Source: Paenibacillus_AR sp051594765 (GTDB lineage: Bacteria > Bacillota > Bacilli > Paenibacillales > NBRC-103111). Taken from it: 64,000 nt of DNA. Shown here piece after piece: positions 58,173-64,000 of this stretch. The notes beneath the pieces are model-generated. The model searched no databases. It saw only the letters and a list, made by a program, of their open reading frames with translations, and was not told the origin of the DNA. The translations under genes were made by a program, and so were the position numbers. The stretch is from assembly GCF_051594765.1 (NCBI RefSeq), contig NZ_JBPPGJ010000001.1:310001-374000 (forward strand). Direction: 5' to 3'. How positions within the stretch are numbered: the stretch's first letter is position 1; every line of letters starts with the position of its first letter.

Positions 58173-59684
58173 TTAAGTTATTCGATCCAGAAGCTGAAGC
58201 TTCTTCTCCGTGTATTCCTTATAAGCGTTGTTGTAGACCGAAGGCTCCTTCGGATTGGGGAACCTCTCGATGGCCCCATCCGGGCCGATGATCTTGCTCA
58301 CGGCGCCGCAGCCCAGCCCGATGATGGTCTGGCGTTCCTCCATCATGACGATGTTGTACAGACTCTCGAAGCCCGGCAGCGCATAGCCTACGTTCTCCTG
58401 GTTGCCTAGAATGTTCTTCTGCCGGTACATATAGTAGGGGTTGTAGCCGTGAGACGCCGTCCATTCGGTCGTCATGCGCATCATGTCCTGGATCTCATCC
58501 CGCTCCGCCACCTCGTAGCGGTCCCGGTTCTGCGTCATGCGGGAGGCCCGCTTGAACGACAGCGTATGCACGGTCAAGGATTCGGGCATGAGCCTCTCGG
58601 TCTCCCGGAGGGAGAGCTCCAGCTCCCGGATCCCTTCGTTCGGAAGGCCCAGGATCAGGTCCATGTTGATGTTGTTCATGCCGAGCTCCCGGCACAGGAG
58701 GAACTTCTCCACTGTTTCCTTCACCGTGTGATGGCGGCCGATGGTGTCGAGCGTCGCTTGAGTGAAGCTCTGGGGATTGATGCTGATCCGGTCCACCTTC
58801 CAGCGCTTCATCACCTGGATCTTGTCCACGGTAATCGTGTCTGGACGCCCCGCTTCCACCGTAAGCTCCCGAACCCGGTCCATTCCGGGGATGGAGGCGT
58901 GCAGGGTCTCGAACAGGGCATCCATCTGCCCGGCTTCGATGCTGGTCGGGGTGCCGCCGCCCCAGTAGACGGTGGTCAGGCCCAAGCCCGATTCCTTCAG
59001 CCATTCGCCGGTCCGGCGGATTTCATGATGAAGCCCTTCCAGGAAGGCTTCCACGGAGCCGTTGTTCCCCCGGATGTCATAAGCCGGGAATGTGCAGTAG
59101 GCACACTTCGTCGGGCAGAACGGGATCCCGATATACAGGCTGACCTCCCGGTCCAGGCGGAACAGATCGGGAATTACCTTCAGTTGGAGCTCGCCGATAT
59201 CGGACAAGAGCCGGACCTTCTCCTCGGACAGCAGATACTCGTCCCGGAGCATCTGACGGCAGACGTCCATCGGCTCCTGCATCATCATATTGTGCAGCAG
59301 CTTCATGGGACGGACGCCGGTCAGGATTCCCCAGGGCTGCTCCATGCCAGTCCACTCCTGGAGCGCTTGCAGAAGCGCGGCGCCCAGCGTTCTCTTGCGC
59401 TGTCTTCGCCGCTCCTCTTCCGAGCCGCCGGGCAAGGGGCGCGTCTCCTGCTTATGGGCAGCCGCCTCCCCATTCGCCAGGCTTAGTCTAACCTGAGCGG
59501 TAACCTGCGGCGGGCTTCCGTGCTCGGTCAGCTCCGCCCGGATCAACAGCTCCGCCGCGGCGGCGTCCCCGGACTCTCCGTCCGGACGGTCCGCCCATTC
59601 GACCTCTTCGAAGAAGAGCTTGCATATATGGAATATTTCATTCTCGAAATCGTGGAATCCGGCACGCATCAGCGCGATTTTCAA
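58173..59684 (-). CDS. hemZ: Coproporphyrinogen III dehydrogenase-like radical SAM protein HemZ
   Basis: 503 aa, close to B. subtilis HemZ. The radical SAM cluster is PFCPTKCAYC (CxxxCxxC), with GGGTPTSIEAGQ and the HemN-like SINPQSF and DLILGLPNEG. A ~165-residue N-terminal extension before the cluster is typical of HemZ, not HemN. It may act in heme synthesis or be a heme chaperone (HemW-like). TTG 59684 follows AAGGAGGT at 9 nt. Confidence 0.9.
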   Translation of the reverse strand: MKIALMRAGFHDFENEIFHICKLFFEEVEWADRPDGESGDAAAAELLIRAELTEHGSPPQVTAQVRLSLANGEAAAHKQETRPLPGGSEEERRRQRKRTLGAALLQALQEWTGMEQPWGILTGVRPMKLLHNMMMQEPMDVCRQMLRDEYLLSEEKVRLLSDIGELQLKVIPDLFRLDREVSLYIGIPFCPTKCAYCTFPAYDIRGNNGSVEAFLEGLHHEIRRTGEWLKESGLGLTTVYWGGGTPTSIEAGQMDALFETLHASIPGMDRVRELTVEAGRPDTITVDKIQVMKRWKVDRISINPQSFTQATLDTIGRHHTVKETVEKFLLCRELGMNNINMDLILGLPNEGIRELELSLRETERLMPESLTVHTLSFKRASRMTQNRDRYEVAERDEIQDMMRMTTEWTASHGYNPYYMYRQKNILGNQENVGYALPGFESLYNIVMMEERQTIIGLGCGAVSKIIGPDGAIERFPNPKEPSVYNNAYKEYTEKKLQLLDRIT

Positions 59685-59798
59685 CAGGACGGCACCTCCT
59701 TGGCCATGGTCTGGGCATTCTAGCTATTCAGGCAATCTCTCTAAGTGTATCACAGGCCTTAGCGGAAGAAAACGCCGCCACAGATAATCCCCCAACGA

Positions 59799-59820
59799 CA
59801 AAAGGGCCTCATCGGCCCTA
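59799..59820 (-). terminator. Terminator after the 57-aa gene
   Basis: AGGGCC (59803-59808) pairs with GGCCCT (59814-59819); the - strand then reads TTTTGTCG. Confidence 0.6.
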
Positions 59821-59856
59821 TACGCTCACCTAATCTATGAGATCTGCTGCGCAATC

Positions 59857-60030
59857 CTACCGTCCCGGCTTCCAAACCCAGGGATTCGGCACCGCCCGCT
59901 CCATAGCCGTCCAAGCTCCGGTTCCTCCGGGCTGGGCGTCGGCCGCATGCAGGAAGAGCGATTCTCGAAGTCCGCAGGTCGGTTCGGTCTGCATGTGAAG
60001 CTGGGCCGATTCCTTCGGCGATTGTCTCAT
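59857..60030 (-). CDS. Possible small protein (57 aa)
   Basis: A frame starting MRQSPKESAQLHM and ending NPWVWKPGR, with G/C-rich third codon positions. GGGGA lies ~11 nt before the ATG, and a terminator lies 37 bp after the stop on the same strand. A competing longer frame over the same bases (59759-60112) is Arg-rich and runs through that terminator, so I prefer this one. No family recognised. This is the only candidate in the 490-bp gap between hemZ and dtd. Confidence 0.45.
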   Translation of the reverse strand: MRQSPKESAQLHMQTEPTCGLRESLFLHAADAQPGGTGAWTAMERAVPNPWVWKPGR

Positions 60031-60128
60031 GATGGCTCTTATCCCCTATCGTAACGGATCGGTTCGGCAGGAATGCCGCCGTTATCAGTTTTGCCCGAAT
60101 AGGAGAAAACATACCGTTCCCTGGGACG

Positions 60129-60166
60129 AAAAAAGACCTGATGCTCCGGATCCGGATCAGGTCTTC
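60129..60166 (-). terminator. Terminator of relA-dtd
   Basis: AAGACCTGAT (60133-60142) pairs with ATCAGGTCTT (60156-60165), with an inner TCCGG/CCGGA; the - strand runs into T6. Confidence 0.85.
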
Positions 60167-60174
60167 TTCAAAGC

Positions 60175-60612
60175 TTAGGTCTCTACAATCAAGGTTACCG
60201 GTCCGTCATTCACCAGGGCCACGTCCATCATGGCACCGAAGACACCGGTCTCCACTCGCAGTCCTTGCTCCCGAAGGTGGTCATTGAAGCGGTCATACAG
60301 CGGCTCCGCCTGTTCGGGCCGGGCGGCCGCCATGAAGTTGGGGCGCCTTCCCTTCCGGCAGTCGCCATACAGGGTGAACTGGGAGACCGATAGAACCGCG
60401 CCTCCCGTCTCCAGGACCGACAGATTCATCTTGCCCTGGCCGTCCTCGAAAATCCGCAGCCCCGCCACCTTCTCCGCGGCGAACTTCACATCCTGCTCGG
60501 TATCCTCATGGGTCAGACCGACCAACAGCATCAAGCCGGGGCCGATGGCCCCGACCACTTGTCCGTCTACAGTGACGGACGCTTCCTTGCAGCGCTGTAC
60601 GACGATTCTCAC
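60175..60612 (-). CDS. dtd: D-aminoacyl-tRNA deacylase
   Basis: 145 aa from GTG 60612, with GGAAGTG 6 nt upstream, giving the standard RIVVQRCKEASV start; an ATG five codons up lacks a site. The active-site motifs are SQFTLYGDCRKGRRP and the C-terminal NDGPVTL; the usual NxGPVT is kept. It removes D-amino acids from tRNA. It follows relA, as in B. subtilis. Confidence 0.94.
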   Translation of the reverse strand: MRIVVQRCKEASVTVDGQVVGAIGPGLMLLVGLTHEDTEQDVKFAAEKVAGLRIFEDGQGKMNLSVLETGGAVLSVSQFTLYGDCRKGRRPNFMAAARPEQAEPLYDRFNDHLREQGLRVETGVFGAMMDVALVNDGPVTLIVET

Positions 60613-60653
60613 GGATGTCACTTCCATCAAGAGTAGATTGGATTCGGGAATCT

Positions 60654-62846
60654 CTAGCTTTGCATGATGCGCTGGACGGAATAGACGTCCTTCAGCCGCT
60701 TGATCTTATCCACCACCGATTGCAGGTGGTCGATATTGCGGATCAGGATGGTCATCTGGATCAGCGCCATCTTGTTCTTATCCGAACGGCCCGAAACGGC
60801 CGAGATGATCGTCTTGCTCTCCGAGACGACCTGGAGCACCTCATTCAAGAGGCCTCGGCGGTCGTGGCCATGGATCTCGATATCCACGCTGTAGTTGGCC
60901 TCCACGGAATCCACCCATTCGACCTCGATAACCCGGTTCCCTTCATCGCCTTCTCCGCCTGGAATATTGGCACAGTCGGACCGGTGCACCGACACCCCGC
61001 GTCCCCGGGTAATATAGCCGATGATGCTGTCACCCGGTACCGGATTGCAGCAGCGGGCGAACCGGACCAGCACGTTATCCACGCCGATGACGCGGACTCC
61101 GTGAGTCGGACGGCTCTTCTTCTCGGGAACCGTCTTCACTTCCTTGGCCGCTTCCTCCAGCTGGCGCTGGGTCTCCTCCTGCTCCTTCTCCTTGCGGAGC
61201 TTCTCCGTCAGGCGGGTGCAGATCTGGGCGGCCGTGATTCCGCCGAAGCCGACGGCGGACATCATGTCGTCAATGTCATGGAAGTTGAACTTGCCCGCAA
61301 CCTCCAACAGCTTGTCATCCAGCATGACCTGGGACGGCTCGAAGCCGATGCGGCGGATCTCCCGCTCCACGGCCTCCCGGCCCTTCTCCACATTTTCCTC
61401 CCGCTTCTCCTTCTTGAAGAACTGCTTGATCTTAGCCTTCGTATGGGAGGATTGGGCGATCTTCAGCCAGTCCTGGCTCGGCCCGTAGGAATGCTTCGAG
61501 GTCAGAATCTCCACGATGTCCCCGGTCTTCAAGCGGTGGTCCAGAGGCACGATCCGGCCGTTGACCTTGGAGCCGATGGTCCGGTTCCCTACCTCCGTAT
61601 GGATCCGGTAGGCGAAGTCCAGGGGCACGGACCCGGCGGGCAGCTCGATGACCTCCCCCTTCGGGGTGAAGACGAACACCAGGTCGGAGAAGAAGTCCAC
61701 CTTCAGCGACTCCATGAACTCCGATGCATCCCGCGCTTCCTTCTGAAGCTCCAGAATATCCGAGAACAGATTGACCTTCCCCGTTCCGCCGAAGTTGGCG
61801 TGTACGGGCTGGGTGTTGCCGTCCTTATAAGCCCAGTGGGCGGCGATACCGAACTCCGCCGTGCGGTGCATATCCCAGGTGCGGATCTGGACCTCCAAGG
61901 GCTCCCCGTTGGGGCCGATGACCGTCGTATGGAGCGACTGATACATGTTGGCCTTCGGCATGGCGATATAGTCCTTGAAGCGGCCGGGCATCGGCTTGTA
62001 GAGCGTATGGATGATGCCAAGTACGGCGTAGCAATCCTTGATGTTGTCCACGATGACCCGCAGCGCCAAGAGATCGTAGATCTCGCTGAACTGCTTGTTC
62101 TTCGTAGCCATCTTATTATAGATGCTGTAGATGTGCTTCGGTCTTCCGGAGATGTCCCCCTCGATGCCCATCTCGCCGATCTTCTCCTTGATCCTCCGGA
62201 TCACGTCGGCGATGTACTGCTCCCGCTCCGCCCGCTTCTTCTGCATGAGATTCACGATGCGGTAGTACTGCTGAGGGTTCAGATAACGGAGGGCGATATC
62301 CTCCATCTCCCACTTAATGGCCGAGATCCCGAGGCGGTGGGCGATGGGGCAGAAGATCTCCAGCGTCTCGTCGGCGATCCGGCGCTGGCTCTCCTCCGAC
62401 TGGTACTTCAAGGTCCGCATGTTGTGCAGGCGGTCCGCCAGTTTTATGAGAATGACGCGGATATCCTGGGCCATGGCCACGAACATCTTGCGGTAATTCT
62501 CGTTCTGCTGCTCTTCCTTGGTCTTGAACTTGATCCGCTCCAGCTTCGTCAGACCGTCGACCAGCATGGCGCACGTATGCCCGAACTGCTGCTCCACGGC
62601 TTCCAGGGACACGGTGGTATCCTCCACCACATCATGCAGCAGCGCGGCGATGATGGAGGTGGTGTCCATGTTCATATTGACCAAGATATCGGCGACTGCA
62701 AGGGGATGCAGAATGTAAGGCTCTCCCGATTTGCGGAGCTGCCCGAGATGAGCTTGCTCGGCGAAATCGTAGGCCTCTTTGATCCGCTTGAGATCGTTCT
62801 CTTTCAGGTACGCGGACGCTTTCTCCAGAAGCTGCTCGATACTCAT
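60654..62846 (-). CDS. relA: Bifunctional (p)ppGpp synthetase/hydrolase RelA
   Basis: 730 aa: HD hydrolase domain (ALLHDVVEDT), synthetase domain (RPKHIYSIYNKM; DLLALRVIV; YKPMPGRFKDYIA), TGS domain (VFTPKGEVIELPAGSVPLDF) and C-terminal ACT domain. It makes and degrades the stringent alarmone in response to uncharged tRNA. AGAAAGGAT precedes the ATG. Divergent from the permease gene. Confidence 0.96.
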   Translation of the reverse strand: MSIEQLLEKASAYLKENDLKRIKEAYDFAEQAHLGQLRKSGEPYILHPLAVADILVNMNMDTTSIIAALLHDVVEDTTVSLEAVEQQFGHTCAMLVDGLTKLERIKFKTKEEQQNENYRKMFVAMAQDIRVILIKLADRLHNMRTLKYQSEESQRRIADETLEIFCPIAHRLGISAIKWEMEDIALRYLNPQQYYRIVNLMQKKRAEREQYIADVIRRIKEKIGEMGIEGDISGRPKHIYSIYNKMATKNKQFSEIYDLLALRVIVDNIKDCYAVLGIIHTLYKPMPGRFKDYIAMPKANMYQSLHTTVIGPNGEPLEVQIRTWDMHRTAEFGIAAHWAYKDGNTQPVHANFGGTGKVNLFSDILELQKEARDASEFMESLKVDFFSDLVFVFTPKGEVIELPAGSVPLDFAYRIHTEVGNRTIGSKVNGRIVPLDHRLKTGDIVEILTSKHSYGPSQDWLKIAQSSHTKAKIKQFFKKEKREENVEKGREAVEREIRRIGFEPSQVMLDDKLLEVAGKFNFHDIDDMMSAVGFGGITAAQICTRLTEKLRKEKEQEETQRQLEEAAKEVKTVPEKKSRPTHGVRVIGVDNVLVRFARCCNPVPGDSIIGYITRGRGVSVHRSDCANIPGGEGDEGNRVIEVEWVDSVEANYSVDIEIHGHDRRGLLNEVLQVVSESKTIISAVSGRSDKNKMALIQMTILIRNIDHLQSVVDKIKRLKDVYSVQRIMQS

Positions 62847-63157
62847 CGCGAGAAATCCTTTCTAGGTCGATTTTCCGCTCTCGGACCTGTGCCGTACATC
62901 CTGATTTGCTTCTCTATATCTACCTGGTTCGGTCTAACCGCCCACAGAATATACATCGATAGAGCTTTTTCTATCCATTATGCCCTTGAAACAGGCTGCA
63001 CGTCAAGAATCGCGGCGCTTCGCTACGGTGAAATTGTAAAGATTCCGTAATAATATGGATATCCATCGGTTACATTTTCTGATAAGATGATCGATGGAGA
63101 AAATTCAGACATCCTGTCGAACTTTACATTCTACCACAAACTAGGGGGTTAATTAAC
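62847..63157. other. Divergent intergenic region relA / uracil permease
   Basis: 311 bp that must hold both promoters. I see no confident promoter pair, and no purine-riboswitch or PyrR-type hairpin pattern. AGGGGGT (63143-63149) is the permease ribosome binding site. Confidence 0.5.
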
Positions 63158-64000
63158 GTGCAGCGTGTTATTCAGGTCGACGAGCGTCCGTCGCTCGCCG
63201 AAAGCATTCCACTCTCGCTCCAGCATCTCTTCGCCATGTTCGGAGCCACCGTGCTGGTGCCGTTTCTCTTTGAAGTGAACCCAGCTACGATCCTGCTGAT
63301 GAACGGTATTGGAACCCTGCTCTACATTCTCATCTGTAAGGGCAAAATTCCGGCTTATCTCGGCTCCAGCTTCGCCTTTCTCTCCCCTGTTGGGCAGGTT
63401 ATGGGCAAGTACGCCGGCGGTGACGGTTACGCCTACGCGCTCGGAGGCTTTATCGTCGTCGGTTTGATCTTCTGCCTCGTTGCCGTTCTGATCCGTTACG
63501 TGGGCACCTCCTGGATCGACGTGGTCTTCCCTCCCGCCGCCATGGGCGCCATCGTAGCGGTTATCGGCCTGGAGCTGGTGCCGGTTGCAGCCGGTCAGGC
63601 AGGCTTCCTGCCCGGAGATAAGGGCTATGACTACAACAGCATCACGGTCGCCATCATCACGCTTCTGGTTACGGTGATCGGCTCGGTGGTCTTCCGCGGC
63701 TTCATGAAGATCATTCCGATTCTGATCGGCTTCGTCGTCGGTTATCTGGTGGCTTGGCTGGGCTTCGACATGATCAACTTCGACAAAGTCCATGATGCGG
63801 CATGGCTGGCCATCCCCGATTTCTATACGCCTAAGTGGAGCTGGACCAGCATCGCCATTATCGCTCCGGCCGCGCTTGTCGTCGTGGCCGAGCATATCGG
63901 TCACCTGATCGTGACCAGCAACATCGTCGGCCGGGATCTGAACAAGAACCTGGACCGCTCCCTGCTCGGCAACGGCATCTCCACCGTAATCTCCGGCTTC
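63158..64000 (+). CDS. uraA: Uracil permease, NCS2 family (3' partial)
   Basis: 281 codons are present before the window ends. GTG 63158 lies 8 nt after AGGGGGT. The sequence matches UraA/PyrP transporters: SLQHLFAMFGATVLVPFL, YLGSSFAFLSPV, and the substrate-site helix VVAEHIGHLIVTSNIVG. At least eight helices are visible. It should import uracil with protons; xanthine transport is less likely because of the AEHIGH motif. Confidence 0.9.
   Translation, partial: MQRVIQVDERPSLAESIPLSLQHLFAMFGATVLVPFLFEVNPATILLMNGIGTLLYILICKGKIPAYLGSSFAFLSPVGQVMGKYAGGDGYAYALGGFIVVGLIFCLVAVLIRYVGTSWIDVVFPPAAMGAIVAVIGLELVPVAAGQAGFLPGDKGYDYNSITVAIITLLVTVIGSVVFRGFMKIIPILIGFVVGYLVAWLGFDMINFDKVHDAAWLAIPDFYTPKWSWTSIAIIAPAALVVVAEHIGHLIVTSNIVGRDLNKNLDRSLLGNGISTVISGF

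Noticed and set aside
59759..60112. 117-codon Arg-rich frame
   Set aside because: It runs through a terminator hairpin and has unnatural composition; the 57-aa frame fits better.
62847..63157. Purine riboswitch or PyrR attenuator before the uracil permease
   Set aside because: ATATGG and TTCTACC words are present but not in the spacing or pairing of a purine riboswitch; no antiterminator/terminator pair seen.
1..64000. CRISPR arrays, rRNA and tRNA genes, prophage genes
   Set aside because: No spaced direct repeats, no rRNA or cloverleaf sequence and no phage structural genes were recognised on either strand.

Overview
The window comes from a low-G+C Gram-positive (Firmicutes) chromosome with rather high G+C, most likely a Paenibacillaceae relative. 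The reasons are the gene order hisS-aspS-tcdA-rarA / cymR-iscS / yrrD-yrrI-alaS-ireB-ruvX-DUF1292-mltG-yrrN-yrrO-pbpI, which follows the yrv/yrr region of Bacillus subtilis; T-box leaders before alaS and hisS; strong AGGAGG ribosome binding sites with frequent TTG and GTG starts; and a copper-amine-oxidase-like 'stalk' protein. Most genes look about 60% G+C by eye (38 of 60 bases at 10501-10560), but 43.1-45 kb is clearly AT-rich (18 of 60 at 43561-43620).

Layout. 0-9 kb: the end of a PAS-GGDEF-EAL protein, a secreted stalk-domain protein and an HtrA-type protease, a YlbL-type PDZ/Lon protease, a membrane J-like protein, a DUF2935 protein and an L,D-transpeptidase. 9-11.3 kb: an nfnAB pair (electron-bifurcating NADH/ferredoxin:NADP+ oxidoreductase family). 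11.27-13.22 kb: an IS1182-like insertion sequence whose transposase is split by a frameshift. 13.3-17.2 kb: small membrane and hypothetical genes, rhomboid protease, GcvH, a PPDK/PEP-synthase regulatory kinase and a membrane-anchored PrsA-like foldase. 17.4-23 kb: a nosDLYF-type copper/nitrous-oxide-reductase maturation operon with a YtkA/FixH-like lipoprotein, led by a NarXL-type two-component pair, but no nosZ. 23-38.9 kb: the conserved housekeeping block (PBP, chemoreceptor, two U32 tRNA hydroxylases, MltG, RuvX, IreB, AlaRS with T-box, YrrI, YrrD, cysteine desulfurase, CymR). 39-40.3 kb: mnmA, inverted relative to its usual cymR-iscS-mnmA operon. 49.7-63 kb: rarA, tcdA, aspS, hisS (T-box), a very acidic protein, an anchored FAD oxidoreductase, hemZ, dtd and relA. 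The window closes inside a uracil permease gene.

The most unusual part is 41.7-49.6 kb, an AT-rich accessory region lying between rarA and mnmA/cymR. It holds three tandem genes for membrane sensors that consist of a multi-helix membrane domain plus a PAS domain and no output domain. They are joined by ATGA overlaps, and the middle copy has decayed through an internal deletion. A histidine kinase follows, then a convergent LuxR-type response regulator, then a divergent 58-aa gene whose near-consensus promoter carries a palindrome over its -35 box. A GGDEF-EAL protein with a related membrane-PAS front end, a DUF5317 membrane protein and a 24-aa hydrophobic peptide gene complete the region. Together they look like an undescribed multi-receptor signalling module linked to cyclic-di-GMP; that functional link is inference.
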